Shown: piece after piece, positions 16,257 through 25,390 of the stretch
Layout of the letters: every line of letters starts with the position of its first letter
How positions within the stretch are numbered: the stretch's first letter is position 1
Source of the DNA: Pedobacter zeae
GTDB taxonomy: Bacteria; Bacteroidota; Bacteroidia; Sphingobacteriales; Sphingobacteriaceae
Reading direction: 5' to 3'
Assembly: GCF_014196715.1 (NCBI RefSeq)
Contig: NZ_JACIEF010000003.1
Location: 1,253,395 to 1,317,394 of the forward strand
Length of the DNA stretch: 64,000 nucleotides
The notes under the pieces: model-generated
The model's database searches: none
What the model was told of the DNA's origin: nothing
The model's input: the letters and a program-made list of their open reading frames with translations, nothing else
Position numbers and translations under genes: made by a program

Positions 16257-17549
16257 ATGTACAGAAGAATAAATTATATTGCAGCCATACTCGTTCTAGT
16301 TTGTGGTTTTGGTGCGCAGGCACAGGTTACCACATCGTCTCCATATTCAAGATATGGGCTTGGAAATATAAAAGGATCTTTATTGCCCCAGTTTAGGGCA
16401 ATGGGCGGAATTGCTACTGCAGTAGGTAAAGTTACCGGATTCAATAATATCAATATGCAAAATCCCGCGTCTTACGCCGGTATTTCGTTAACAACGATTG
16501 ATATTGGTATGAGTGCAAGTGTGATTAACCTTTCGCGCAACAACCTAAGCGAATCAAGTTTCAATTCTACTTTCAGTCACCTTGCATTTGCCGCACCGGT
16601 TAACAGGAGATCGGCACTCAGTTTTGGTATTCTGCCTTATTCAGACCTCGGGTACTCTTATAAAAACACTACCAAAGTTGATACTACAACACTAAATCAG
16701 CTTTATGAGGGTGAAGGTGGCTTATCAAAAGCCTATTTGGGTTATGCTTACCGCTTTGGTGATCACTTAAAAATTGGTGGTAACTTAGAGTATATTTTTG
16801 GTAACCTTCAGACCACGAGGGCGACTGAATTCCAATCTTTGGGTGCTATAAATGCAAAACTACAGAATAAAAACAGTGTGGCAGGGTTAAATTACTCTTA
16901 CGGTATCCAGTACGATTTTAATGTAGGCAAGAAAACCTTAATTACTTTAGGGTATTCGGGTAGCACTTCGGGCAGAATAAATTCGACACAAACATTTTTT
17001 GCTACACAATACACAAGAGATCAGGATGGTAACGAAAATACGGCGATTGATACATTAAGTTCAATCAATAATGGAAAATCTAACCTTACCCTGCCATTAG
17101 CGCATAATTTTGGTATCGCTATTCAACAGAACGACAAATGGTTAATTGGTGCCGATTTTAGAATGAGCAAATGGTCTAAAACCACGATCAATAATGTGAG
17201 CCAGGGCTTGCAGGATAGCTGGGGTGCATCACTGGGTGGCCAGTGGACGCCAGACGCTTATTCTTATAACAGTTATTTAAAACGTATCGATTACCGTTTG
17301 GGTGTAAGTTACGATAAGACCTATATCAAAATCAATAGCCAGGATATTAAACAAATGGGCGCATCGTTAGGTTTTGGTTTCCCATTGCCTACTGCTAATG
17401 GTGGTACAGCGTTTTATAAAATCAACTTTACAACCGAATTCGGACAAAGGGGGACTTTAAATAATGGTCTCGTAAAAGAGCAGTATATTAACTTCCATTT
17501 AGGGTTTACTTTGAACGATACCTGGTTCCGTAAGTACAGGGTTGACTAA
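16257..17549 (+). CDS. Outer-membrane beta-barrel protein (FadL/PorV-like)
   Basis: This 430-residue protein has a signal peptide (residues 1-23, ending AQAQ) and long alternating strands typical of a beta-barrel, ending with an aromatic-rich terminal region (LGFTLNDTWFRKYRVD). The N-terminal SPYSRYGLGNI and MGGIATA, NPASYAG motifs recur in a group of Bacteroidota outer-membrane proteins related to FadL-type transporters. The cargo is unknown. The ATG at 16257 was chosen, one base after the coaX stop, because it gives a clean signal peptide; an ATG at 16236 inside coaX would add seven residues. The stop overlaps the lptC start by one base (TAATG), pointing to a coaX-barrel-lptC operon. Confidence 0.75.
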   Translation: MYRRINYIAAILVLVCGFGAQAQVTTSSPYSRYGLGNIKGSLLPQFRAMGGIATAVGKVTGFNNINMQNPASYAGISLTTIDIGMSASVINLSRNNLSESSFNSTFSHLAFAAPVNRRSALSFGILPYSDLGYSYKNTTKVDTTTLNQLYEGEGGLSKAYLGYAYRFGDHLKIGGNLEYIFGNLQTTRATEFQSLGAINAKLQNKNSVAGLNYSYGIQYDFNVGKKTLITLGYSGSTSGRINSTQTFFATQYTRDQDGNENTAIDTLSSINNGKSNLTLPLAHNFGIAIQQNDKWLIGADFRMSKWSKTTINNVSQGLQDSWGASLGGQWTPDAYSYNSYLKRIDYRLGVSYDKTYIKINSQDIKQMGASLGFGFPLPTANGGTAFYKINFTTEFGQRGTLNNGLVKEQYINFHLGFTLNDTWFRKYRVD

Positions 17550-18121
17550 TGAAACTTAAGACATTTTTATATGGTCTGCTTTTAGTGTTGCCTTTGTTTT
17601 TGGCTTCATGTGGAGACGACGATCTGAAAAATGCAAGTTCGGTTGCTATAAATAAGACAATTTTATCGCGCGATAGAACTATTGGTGTTGATATCACTTA
17701 TAGCGATTCGGCAAGGGTTAAAGCCAGAGGGCTTGCGCCAATATTGGATAAAGTAACCCCTGCAAACGGGAGTGCTTACCAGGAAATGGTTAAAGGTGTA
17801 AGCATCGACTTTTATAACCCCAACGGAACCATTGATGGAAACCTGGTTTGCGATTATGCCATCAGGAAAGATGCTGAGCTTAAAACCGAGTTCAGGAAAA
17901 ATGTGGTGGTAAAAAACAGTAAAGGCGATACATTCTCCTCTCAGGAACTGATCTGGGACGAATCAAAGAAATATTTCTATTCCAACCAGCGTGTTTATGT
18001 AAAAGGTGCCGATGGCAGTATTGGAGAAGGCATCAATTTTAAAGCTCCTGAGGATTTTAGTACCTACGAAATGGATAGTGGCAATGGAGAATTGAATATG
18101 AAAGAGGGTGTAGCACCCTAG
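17549..18121 (+). CDS. lptC: LPS export periplasmic protein LptC
   Basis: LptC links the LptB2FG transporter to the periplasmic LptA bridge that carries lipopolysaccharide to the outer membrane. The 190-residue protein starts with a hydrophobic segment and a lipobox-like LFLASC (Cys near residue 21), so it is probably a lipoprotein in this lineage. The body is rich in beta strands with the family pattern GVSIDFYNPNGTIDGNLVCDYA and WDESKKYFYSNQRVYVKGADG (key Trp, Asp, Tyr), matching the LptC jelly-roll seen in Bacteroidota. It overlaps the upstream barrel gene by one base. Assignment is by pattern recognition; the rest of the lpt genes are not in the window. Confidence 0.8.
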   Translation: MKLKTFLYGLLLVLPLFLASCGDDDLKNASSVAINKTILSRDRTIGVDITYSDSARVKARGLAPILDKVTPANGSAYQEMVKGVSIDFYNPNGTIDGNLVCDYAIRKDAELKTEFRKNVVVKNSKGDTFSSQELIWDESKKYFYSNQRVYVKGADGSIGEGINFKAPEDFSTYEMDSGNGELNMKEGVAP

Positions 18122-18124
18122 CGT

Positions 18125-18262
18125 GATGTAAACCGGACGATGTAAAATGGATGAAATGAAGGGATAATATTGTGAGCAATCCATTGAAATAGCTTCGGCG
18201 TTAAGGCTAATTTTTAGCTAAATATCCCATCTTCCATGAACCCTGTTACCCATTACATCCCC
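18125..18262. repeat. Intergenic block with opposing heptamer-like arms
   Basis: GATGTAA occurs at 18125-18131 and 18139-18145 (two 7-base units apart) followed by related ATG-rich units; on the right, 18228-18262 can be read as five 7-base units on CAT/ATTA themes whose reverse complements (such as TAATGGG, GGGGATG) resemble the left arm. It separates lptC from the PpiD-like gene. Confidence 0.45.
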
Positions 18263-18368
18263 TTAATAATTAGGCGCTTGATAAATAAAATTTTGTGTTT
18301 TCTTTTTTAAGGCAAATTTGTATCTTGCGCCCTCTTAAAAAAGAACTAAATAAATTTATAATTACAAT

Positions 18369-20453
18369 ATGGGATTAATGACATTTTTGCGTAACCGTGC
18401 GGGCTACATTCTGGTCTTCGCAATCGGTTTTGCAATTGTTGCATTTTTAGTAGGTGATGCAATTAACGTGGGTAAACCTTTTTGGTCGGCAAATCAAAAA
18501 GTGGTAGGTTCTATTGATGGTAAGGACATCAATATTGATGAGTTCGGACCAAAAGTAGATCAAGGTGTAAACCAGATGAAACAACAATATGGCGGTAGTG
18601 CTAATGCACAGATGACCGCTATGGCTGTAGATCAGGCATGGAATGCAGAATTGGCCAATGTATTGTTAAACAAAGAATATGACCGTTTAGGTTTAACCGT
18701 ATCAGAAGATGAGTTGGTAGATTTATTACAAGGTCAGAACCCTAGCCCATTAATCAAACAATATTTTTCTAATCCTCAAACCGGACAGTTAGACCATGTA
18801 ACCCTGATGAACTTTTTAAAATCGAAAGAACCTCAGGCATTACAGCAATCTGGTCTGTTACAGGAAGAGATTAAAAAACAGGCTTTACAAACCAAATATT
18901 CTAACTTAATCCGCAACTCGGTTTACGTAACTTCATTAGAAGCTACAGATGAATATAACAACCGTAACAAGCTGGCCAATTTTAAATATGTAAGCTTAGA
19001 TTATGCTTCTATTCCGGATAAATCGGTTAAATTAACTGATGCAGATTATTCAGAATATTACGACCAGAACAAAGCCCGTTTCAATAACCCACAGGAAACA
19101 CGCACTTTTGAATACGTAGCGTTTAACATCAGTCCAACAAAGGCAGATTCTTTAGCGATTAAAGCGCAGGTAGATAAAATTGCCGCTGATTTCCAGGTAG
19201 CAAAAAACGATTCGCTTTTCGCAGCGATCAATTCTGATGTTAAAGTTCCATTCACTTACTTAACCAAAGGTAAGTTGGATCCTGCTGTTGATTCGGCAGT
19301 ATTTGCTTTACCTGCCGGAAGTTTCTATGGCCCGAAATTAAGTGGTAACTCTTACAAAATTGTAAAAGTGGTAGCTACCCGTATCTCGCCCGATTCAGTA
19401 AAAGCAAGTCACATCTTAATCGACCCTGCTAAAGTAGGTGGCGAGGATAAGGCATTGAAATTGGCAGATTCGTTAAAAGCATTGATTTTAAAAGGCAGTA
19501 ATTTTGCTGAATTGGCTAAAAATTACAGTGTAGATGGTTCGAAAGATAAAGGTGGCGAGCTGGGTACTTTTGCACGCGGTGCAATGGTTCCAGAATTTGA
19601 AAATGCTGCTTTTGATGGTAAAACCGGAGATATTAAAGTGGTAAAATCACAGTTTGGTTACCATGTAATTAAAATCGAAAAACAGATCGGTTCTTCTAAA
19701 GTAGCTAAATTGGCTTATGTAGAAAAAGCATTGGCAGCAAGCAGCAAAACCCAGGCAGCAGCCTACAAAGCGGCAAGTAATTTCCTTGCGGATGTAAAAG
19801 GTAACGATTTCGGTAAACTTGCTACCCAAAAAGGCTTAAAAGTGAGCGTGGCTGATAAGGTAGCCGCTACACAAGGATTTGCAGCAGGTTTGGATAATCC
19901 ACGTAAACTGATCCAGGATGCTTATGCAGCAGATAAAGGTGATGTTTTACCAGAGATTTACACCATGAGCAATGCTTACGTAGTTGCACGTCTAACTAAC
20001 ATCAGCCCTAAAGGTATTTTATCATTGGCCGATGTGAAAAAGGAAATCGAACCGATGGTGCTTAATGCAGTTAAAGCAAAACAGCTGAAAGAAAAATTAG
20101 CCGGTGCAGGTAAGGGAAGTATTGATCAGGTTGCTGCTAAAGTTGGCCGTCCGGTTAATCCCGTGCAGAACGTTGTATTTGCTAATCCTGTAATTCCGGG
20201 TGTTGCACAAGAAAATGCTTTAGTAGGTAGTGTATTTGGTTCACAGCCAGGTAAAGTATCTGCTCCCGTTCAAGGCGAGCGCGGTGTATATGTATTTACT
20301 GTTGATGGATTTACAAACCCTGCTCCTATTGCCAACATGTTTAAACAAAAAGAAAGCATGTTGTTAAGTTTAGGTCAGCGTTCATTAGGAGCAGCTTTCC
20401 AGGCTTTACAGGAAAATGCCAAGATAAAAGACAATCGTGTGAAATTCTATTAG
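18369..20453 (+). CDS. ppiD: PpiD-like membrane-anchored peptidyl-prolyl isomerase (SurA_N/parvulin)
   Basis: The 694-residue protein has one N-terminal membrane segment (residues 13-30), a large SurA/trigger-factor-like chaperone region, and a parvulin domain at about residues 340-440 (KASHILIDP, FAELAKNYSVDGSKDKGGELG, FGYHVIKI). A second, degenerate parvulin-like stretch follows. This is the PpiD architecture: an inner-membrane foldase that helps secreted proteins leave the Sec channel. Length and domain order fit PpiD of Bacteroidota. It is a single-gene unit with its own terminator at 20475. An AT-rich promoter region with TATCTTG (18321-18327) lies upstream. Confidence 0.9.
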   Translation: MGLMTFLRNRAGYILVFAIGFAIVAFLVGDAINVGKPFWSANQKVVGSIDGKDINIDEFGPKVDQGVNQMKQQYGGSANAQMTAMAVDQAWNAELANVLLNKEYDRLGLTVSEDELVDLLQGQNPSPLIKQYFSNPQTGQLDHVTLMNFLKSKEPQALQQSGLLQEEIKKQALQTKYSNLIRNSVYVTSLEATDEYNNRNKLANFKYVSLDYASIPDKSVKLTDADYSEYYDQNKARFNNPQETRTFEYVAFNISPTKADSLAIKAQVDKIAADFQVAKNDSLFAAINSDVKVPFTYLTKGKLDPAVDSAVFALPAGSFYGPKLSGNSYKIVKVVATRISPDSVKASHILIDPAKVGGEDKALKLADSLKALILKGSNFAELAKNYSVDGSKDKGGELGTFARGAMVPEFENAAFDGKTGDIKVVKSQFGYHVIKIEKQIGSSKVAKLAYVEKALAASSKTQAAAYKAASNFLADVKGNDFGKLATQKGLKVSVADKVAATQGFAAGLDNPRKLIQDAYAADKGDVLPEIYTMSNAYVVARLTNISPKGILSLADVKKEIEPMVLNAVKAKQLKEKLAGAGKGSIDQVAAKVGRPVNPVQNVVFANPVIPGVAQENALVGSVFGSQPGKVSAPVQGERGVYVFTVDGFTNPAPIANMFKQKESMLLSLGQRSLGAAFQALQENAKIKDNRVKFY

Positions 20454-20474
20454 TTAGAAAATACGTAATTTTGT

Positions 20475-20508
20475 AACCGTTCTGATTTATCATCAGAACG
20501 GTTTTTTT
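20475..20508 (+). terminator. Rho-independent terminator after ppiD
   Basis: Twelve-base stem AACCGTTCTGAT / ATCAGAACGGTT (20475-20503) with a five-base loop and a run of seven T. It lies 11 bases before the DUF2480 start, so that gene must be transcribed from inside this region or by read-through. Confidence 0.9.
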
Positions 20509-20518
20509 ATTTTAGGCT

Positions 20519-21034
20519 ATGGAAATTCAAGAGAACATTGTTAATAAAGTTGCCAGTAGCGGGTTAATCACCTTAAACCTGGAAGACTTTTATCACAAAG
20601 GCGAGAGAGTAGTGTATGATATTGCTGATAATCTTTTTCATGGCTTGATGCTGAGGGAAAAAGATTTCAGGGCTTTTATCAAAGATCACAATTGGGCACA
20701 GTATCAGGATAAGAATGTTGCCATTACCTGCTCTGCTGATGCGATTGTTCCTACCTGGGCTTACATGTTACTGGCAAATAAACTGCAGCCTTATGCCAAT
20801 GAGGTGGTATTTGGTGGCTTAGATACTTTAGAAGCCGTATTGTTTACCAAAGCCCTGTCTAAAGTTAATCCGCAGGATTATGTCAATGAACGTGTGGTGG
20901 TAAAAGGATGTGGCGATATTGAGGTACCTGTTTCTGCTTATGTAGAGATTACCAATCTGCTTACTCCGGTGGTAAAAAGCATCATGTTCGGCGAACCTTG
21001 TTCTACCGTACCTGTATATAAAAGAAAAGATTAA
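20519..21034 (+). CDS. DUF2480 family protein
   Basis: The 171-residue cytoplasmic protein matches the Bacteroidota-specific DUF2480 family along its whole length: an N-terminal NKVASSGLITLNLEDFY segment, then VPTWAYMLL and, near the C terminus, VKGCGDIEVPVSAYVEITNLL followed by MFGEPCSTVPVYK. Function is unknown. The two conserved cysteines (in KGCGD and EPCS) could bind metal or be redox-active, an inference from conservation only. The gene starts just ten bases after the ppiD terminator hairpin. Confidence 0.85.
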   Translation: MEIQENIVNKVASSGLITLNLEDFYHKGERVVYDIADNLFHGLMLREKDFRAFIKDHNWAQYQDKNVAITCSADAIVPTWAYMLLANKLQPYANEVVFGGLDTLEAVLFTKALSKVNPQDYVNERVVVKGCGDIEVPVSAYVEITNLLTPVVKSIMFGEPCSTVPVYKRKD

Positions 21035-21164
21035 ATTTTGGTTTGCTTTTTGTATATCTTCATGGAGGAAAGTATTTGATTTATTTTAAAGAAAAAATTA
21101 CTTTTCTAAATCGGTCTGTTCCCGGGATTTAATTCTGGATCAATTATACCGGTAACACACACAA

Positions 21165-21953
21165 ATGAATACAAAGGCAATGAAAAAATTAATGATCACC
21201 CTTACGGCCGTTTTATGCTGTCTTTTCACTATGGCTCAGGAGCTTCCCCTGAAGAAAGAAGCTGTTTTTCAGGATGGTGAAGTTTTACAGTATAAACTGA
21301 GGTATGGATTTATTACAGCGGCAGAAGCTACAATTAAGGTAACCAATTCTGATTTAAAGTTTGATAACAAGCCTACCTATAAACTGACAGTTGATGCGCA
21401 GACCTCGGGTACTTTTGATATTTTTTATAAAATAAGGGATCATTACGATTCCTATATCGATAAAGATGACCTTTTGCCCTACTTCTACCAGGAGAATATA
21501 CGCGAAGCAAGTTACAGAAGGCAGGATAAGGCACGTTTTACACAGGATGCAAAAAAAGTAGTTTCGAACAAGGGAACTTTTACAACACCGACTAATCAGA
21601 CTTTCGATCTGGTTTCGGCTTATTACTTTGCCCGGAGCCTCGATATCTCCAAAATTAAAGTAGGTGATAAATTTAAGCTGAATTACTTTCTTGGGGATGA
21701 AATATCTGCGTTAGAAGTAGAATATATTGGAAAAGAAACCATTAAAAGTAAACTTGGCAATATCCGTTGTTTAAAATTTAGCCCATCTATAAAGCCCGGC
21801 AGGATTTTTAAAAAAGACAGCAGGTTGTACCTTTGGGTAACCGATGATGGAAACCGGGTACCGGTAAAGGCACAGGTAGAAATATTGGTTGGCGCAGTAA
21901 CCATGGAATTAAAATCTGCCGAAGGGCTGAAATATGCTTTAGCAAAAGAATAA
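21165..21953 (+). CDS. DUF3108 family secreted protein
   Basis: This 262-residue protein has a signal peptide (hydrophobic stretch in the first 25 residues, ending TMAQ). The rest is a beta-rich DUF3108 domain: GEVLQYKLRYGFITAAEATIKV near residue 38 (key Tyr, Gly, Ala), TSGTFDIFYKIRDHYDSYID near 85 and a C-terminal KKDSRLYLWVTDDGNRVPVK stretch. DUF3108 proteins have a lipocalin- or lola-like barrel and are periplasmic, with no defined job. ATG codons at 21165 and 21180 are both possible; the second would start directly at MKKLM. The gene overlaps the DUF3109 gene by one base, so they form an operon. Confidence 0.85.
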   Translation: MNTKAMKKLMITLTAVLCCLFTMAQELPLKKEAVFQDGEVLQYKLRYGFITAAEATIKVTNSDLKFDNKPTYKLTVDAQTSGTFDIFYKIRDHYDSYIDKDDLLPYFYQENIREASYRRQDKARFTQDAKKVVSNKGTFTTPTNQTFDLVSAYYFARSLDISKIKVGDKFKLNYFLGDEISALEVEYIGKETIKSKLGNIRCLKFSPSIKPGRIFKKDSRLYLWVTDDGNRVPVKAQVEILVGAVTMELKSAEGLKYALAKE

Positions 21954-22519
21954 TGATGATAGAAGTAGAACAGGTGCTCGTGCACGAAGACGTATTGAAA
22001 GAGAACTTTGTTTGTAATTTAAGCAAATGTAAAGGGATTTGCTGTGTTGAAGGTGATTCAGGTGCGCCCTTGGATAACGAAGAAAAAGACATCCTGGAAG
22101 AAATTTATCCGAAAATCAAACACCTGTTAAACGAAAAAGGGATTAAAGCTATAGAAGAACAGGGTGTTTATGTAGTTGATGAAGATGGCGACTTAACCAC
22201 GCCTTGCGTCGATAAAAATAAAGAATGTGCTTATGTGCTGTTTGAAGGCGGCATTACAAAATGTGCTATTGAAAAAGCTTATGAACAGGGCATAATAGAG
22301 TGGCAAAAACCAATTTCGTGCCACCTATACCCTATCCGGATTACCAAATATCCTGAATTTGATGTGCTTAATTACGACCGCTGGCACATCTGTCATGATG
22401 CCTGTACCTTTGGCCGTGAACTTAAAGTTCCGGTATACAGCTTTTTAAAAGGACCGCTCATCCGTAAATATGGAGAAGCGTGGTATAAAGAATTGGAAAG
22501 TACGGTAGCGGTAATGTAA
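21953..22519 (+). CDS. DUF3109 family cysteine-rich protein
   Basis: The 188-residue protein belongs to the DUF3109 family, recognised by FVCNLSKCKGICCVEGDSGAPL near residues 20-41, DLTTPCVDKNKECAYVLFE, CAIEKAYEQG and ISCHLYPIRI, ending in RWHICHDACTFGREL. The regularly placed cysteines (at least eight) look like an iron-sulfur or zinc site, as in the related YkgJ/CxxCxxCC proteins; metal binding is an inference. Its start overlaps the DUF3108 stop by one base (TAATG). It closes the housekeeping part of the window before the polysaccharide locus. Confidence 0.85.
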   Translation: MMIEVEQVLVHEDVLKENFVCNLSKCKGICCVEGDSGAPLDNEEKDILEEIYPKIKHLLNEKGIKAIEEQGVYVVDEDGDLTTPCVDKNKECAYVLFEGGITKCAIEKAYEQGIIEWQKPISCHLYPIRITKYPEFDVLNYDRWHICHDACTFGRELKVPVYSFLKGPLIRKYGEAWYKELESTVAVM

Positions 22520-22847
22520 TCTGTATCGATCTAATTGGTATTTAGCTGATTATTTTATTCAGTTTTTGTTTTTATATTTAAATTAAGTCGTATCAATGCG
22601 TGCAATTAATAATGGAATCGGTTTGAACCATTGTTTAGTTGTGACTTTTTTTTCCCAAATTAACTTAATTTTATCTTTTTGACTTAATTTTATAATAGTT
22701 ATATAACCTTAGAGACATAAATAGTTGTTTTTGAGGGATGAAGTAGTGATAATTTGGGCTAGTCTGTTCATTTTTGTTTTTTAGTTCAAAAAAGAATGTT
22801 TTTTGGTTTATCTAAACTATTTTAGCATTCCATAAATCTATCATGCT
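22520..22847. other. AT-rich leader region of the rhamnose genes
   Basis: A 328-base gene-free stretch upstream of rfbB. It contains a 12-base direct repeat ACTTAATTTTAT at 22663-22674 and 22682-22693 (19 bases apart) and long T runs. No clear TTTG-N19-TAnnTTTG promoter was found, although the start of the operon must lie here. Confidence 0.5.
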
Positions 22848-23900
22848 GTGAAAAAAATTTTAATTACCGGAGGAGCTGGTTTTATCGGCTCTCATGTAGT
22901 CCGTCGTTTTGTTAATCACTATCCTCAATATGAGATTGTTAATTTAGATAAACTTACTTACGCAGGTAACCTGGCTAATTTAACTGATATTGAAAATAAA
23001 CCAAATTATAGATTTGTAAGAGAAGACATTACCGACGCAAAAGCGATTGATGAGCTTTTCAATACCGAAAATTTTGATGCGGTAATACACCTGGCAGCAG
23101 AAAGTCATGTAGACCGTTCTATTTCTGATCCAACGGCTTTTGTCATGACAAATGTAATGGGTACAGTAAATTTATTAAATGCAGCCAGGACTTACTGGAA
23201 AGGGAGTTACAATCAGAAACGTTTCTACCATGTAAGTACCGATGAAGTATATGGCGCTTTAGGTGAAGAAGGTATGTTTACCGAAACCACTGCGTATGAT
23301 CCACATAGTCCATATTCGGCCTCAAAGGCCAGTTCTGATCATTTTGTAAGGGCTTATCATGATACTTATGGCTTGGATTGCGTGATTTCTAACTGTTCAA
23401 ACAACTATGGCTCCCACCATTTTCCTGAGAAACTGATTCCGCTGGCCATTAATAATATTAAAAATAACAAGCCTGTACCTGTTTATGGTAAAGGCGAAAA
23501 TGTGCGCGACTGGTTATGGGTTGAAGACCATGCTCGTGCCATTGATGTGATTTTCCATAAAGCAAAAACGGGCGAAACCTATAACATTGGTGGCCATAAC
23601 GAATGGAAAAATATTGATCTGATCAATTTGCTTTGTACCATTATGGATCAAAAATTGGGTCGCCAAGCCGGAGAATCAGCTAAACTGATCACCTTTGTAA
23701 CAGATCGTGCTGGTCATGACTTACGTTATGCCATTGATTCCACAAAATTGCAAAAAGAATTAGATTGGGTACCAAGTCTGCAATTTGAAGAGGGTTTAGC
23801 CAAAACAGTTGATTGGTATCTGCAGAATGAAGACTGGTTAAATAATGTCACCTCAGGTAATTATCAATCTTATTACGAACAACAATATAGCCATAAATAA
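22848..23900 (+). CDS. rfbB: dTDP-glucose 4,6-dehydratase
   Basis: RfbB/RmlB converts dTDP-glucose to dTDP-4-keto-6-deoxyglucose, the second step to dTDP-L-rhamnose. The 350-residue extended SDR has GGAGFIGSHVV at residues 7-17, the catalytic STDEVYGALG region near 133 (Thr, Asp, Glu), the YSASKASSDHFV Tyr/Lys motif near 157 and the NCSNNYGSHHFPEKL signature near 185. The start is a GTG at 22848, because the only nearby ATG (22843) runs into a stop at once. It is the first gene of rfbBCDA, overlapping rfbC by one base. Confidence 0.97.
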   Translation: MKKILITGGAGFIGSHVVRRFVNHYPQYEIVNLDKLTYAGNLANLTDIENKPNYRFVREDITDAKAIDELFNTENFDAVIHLAAESHVDRSISDPTAFVMTNVMGTVNLLNAARTYWKGSYNQKRFYHVSTDEVYGALGEEGMFTETTAYDPHSPYSASKASSDHFVRAYHDTYGLDCVISNCSNNYGSHHFPEKLIPLAINNIKNNKPVPVYGKGENVRDWLWVEDHARAIDVIFHKAKTGETYNIGGHNEWKNIDLINLLCTIMDQKLGRQAGESAKLITFVTDRAGHDLRYAIDSTKLQKELDWVPSLQFEEGLAKTVDWYLQNEDWLNNVTSGNYQSYYEQQYSHK

Positions 23901-24448
23901 TGGAAATTGAAGAAACGGGATTAAAAGATTGTTTGATCATTAAACCCAGGGTATTTGAAGATACCAGGGGGTATTTTTTTGAAAGTTTTAACCAAAATAC
24001 CTTTGAAGAAAGAACAGGTTTATCAGGCAGGTTTGTGCAGGATAACCAATCCTATTCATCTTATGGGGTAATCCGTGGCTTACATGCCCAAACGGGTGAG
24101 TTTGCTCAGGCCAAACTGGTGCGCGTTACCAAAGGAGAGGTTTTGGATGTTGCGGTAGATGTAAGGCCAAGTTCGCCAACCTATGGTAAGCATGTTGCTG
24201 TACGCTTAAGTGCCGAAAATAAATTACAGCTTTATATTCCACGAGGCTTTGTACATGGTTTTTCGGTATTGAGCGAAAGGGTAGAGTTTTTATATAAATG
24301 TGATAATTTTTATAACAAAGCCTCCGAAACAGGAGTAATCTACAATGATCCGGATTTAAATATTGATTGGTTAATCCCTGAGGGAATGGAGTCCGTATCC
24401 GATAAAGATCTCTTATTAAAACCATTTGCCGAACTAAAGCATATATGA
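23900..24448 (+). CDS. rfbC: dTDP-4-dehydrorhamnose 3,5-epimerase
   Basis: RfbC/RmlC epimerises the C3 and C5 positions of the dTDP-4-keto sugar. The 182-residue cupin contains the early FEDTRGYFFESFN motif, the RGLHAQ motif with the catalytic His near residue 62, KLVRVTKGEVLDVAVDVR near 75 and IPRGFVHGFSVLSE with the substrate-site Phe/His near 115. Length and motif order are those of the true enzyme. It overlaps rfbB by one base and rfbD by four bases, so all three are translated as one unit. Confidence 0.96.
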   Translation: MEIEETGLKDCLIIKPRVFEDTRGYFFESFNQNTFEERTGLSGRFVQDNQSYSSYGVIRGLHAQTGEFAQAKLVRVTKGEVLDVAVDVRPSSPTYGKHVAVRLSAENKLQLYIPRGFVHGFSVLSERVEFLYKCDNFYNKASETGVIYNDPDLNIDWLIPEGMESVSDKDLLLKPFAELKHI

Positions 24449-25308
24449 GTAAATTATTAGTAATTGGTGCCGGCGGACAGTTAGGCCAGTGCTTAAAAGT
24501 CGTTGCAGAGCGAAGAGGAATTACTGAAATAATTTTTCCTGCAGAGCAAGATGCCAATATTTTAAACGAAAGTGGTTTAAATGAACTTTTTATTAAAGAA
24601 AAACCTGCTTATGTGATCAACTGTGCGGCCTACACGGCTGTAGATAAAGCAGAAGATGAGGTTGATCTGGCCAAAGCTGTTAACGAAACAGGGGCAGCTA
24701 ACCTGGCTTCGGCTTGTTTGGCAAATGGAGCAATCCTAATTCATGTGTCTACCGACTTCGTTTTTGAAGGGAATGAGGTGAAATTGCTTAAAGAAGACGA
24801 TGAAGCCAAACCCATCAATGTTTATGGTGTAACTAAATTGGACGGTGAAAAAGCGGTTAGCTCCATACTACCAGCTCATTTCATTATCCGTACCAGTTGG
24901 TTATACTCCGAGTATGCCAATAATTTCGTGAAAACAATGTTGAAATTAGGTGCTGAACGTGATGAACTGAATATTATCGCCGATCAGGTAGGAACACCAA
25001 CTTATGCTATTGATTTGGCTAATGCCATTTTAGATATTATCGCTTCTTCATCAGGTGCATATGGTATTTATCATTACAGTAACGAAGGGGTAACCTCGTG
25101 GTTCGATTTCGCAAAGGCCATTTTTGATATCAGTGAAACAAGGGTAAGGGCAAATCCAATTCCTGGATCTGCTTATCCGACAAAAGCCATTCGTCCGGCA
25201 TTTTCGGTAATGGATAAGTCTAAAATAAAAAGCACATTTAATATTGAAATCCCTTACTGGAGAAATAGTTTGGTAGAGTGTTTAAAACAAATTAAATGCA
25301 ATAAATAG
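24445..25308 (+). CDS. rfbD: dTDP-4-dehydrorhamnose reductase
   Basis: RfbD/RmlD reduces the 4-keto group to give dTDP-L-rhamnose with NAD(P)H. The 287-residue SDR has IGAGGQLGQCLK at its start, the CAAYTAVDKAEDE motif near residue 55 that is characteristic of RmlD, STDFVFEG near 103, and the catalytic YGVTKLDGEKAV (Tyr and Lys) near 127, with RTSWLYSEY near 147. It overlaps rfbC by four bases. An 82-base gap with short AATGAC repeats separates it from rfbA. Confidence 0.96.
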   Translation: MSKLLVIGAGGQLGQCLKVVAERRGITEIIFPAEQDANILNESGLNELFIKEKPAYVINCAAYTAVDKAEDEVDLAKAVNETGAANLASACLANGAILIHVSTDFVFEGNEVKLLKEDDEAKPINVYGVTKLDGEKAVSSILPAHFIIRTSWLYSEYANNFVKTMLKLGAERDELNIIADQVGTPTYAIDLANAILDIIASSSGAYGIYHYSNEGVTSWFDFAKAIFDISETRVRANPIPGSAYPTKAIRPAFSVMDKSKIKSTFNIEIPYWRNSLVECLKQIKCNK

Positions 25309-25340
25309 GAATCATTATTTCATTTAGATCTGTCACTATC

Positions 25341-25384
25341 AATGACTAATGACCCAATGACTCAATGACCAATGAACTAATGAC
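25341..25384. repeat. AATGAC short tandem repeat between rfbD and rfbA
   Basis: AATGAC or AATGAA begins at 25341, 25348, 25356, 25364, 25371 and 25379, so six units at 7-8 base steps fill the gap just ahead of the rfbA start at 25391. Confidence 0.75.
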
Positions 25385-25390
25385 TAAAAT

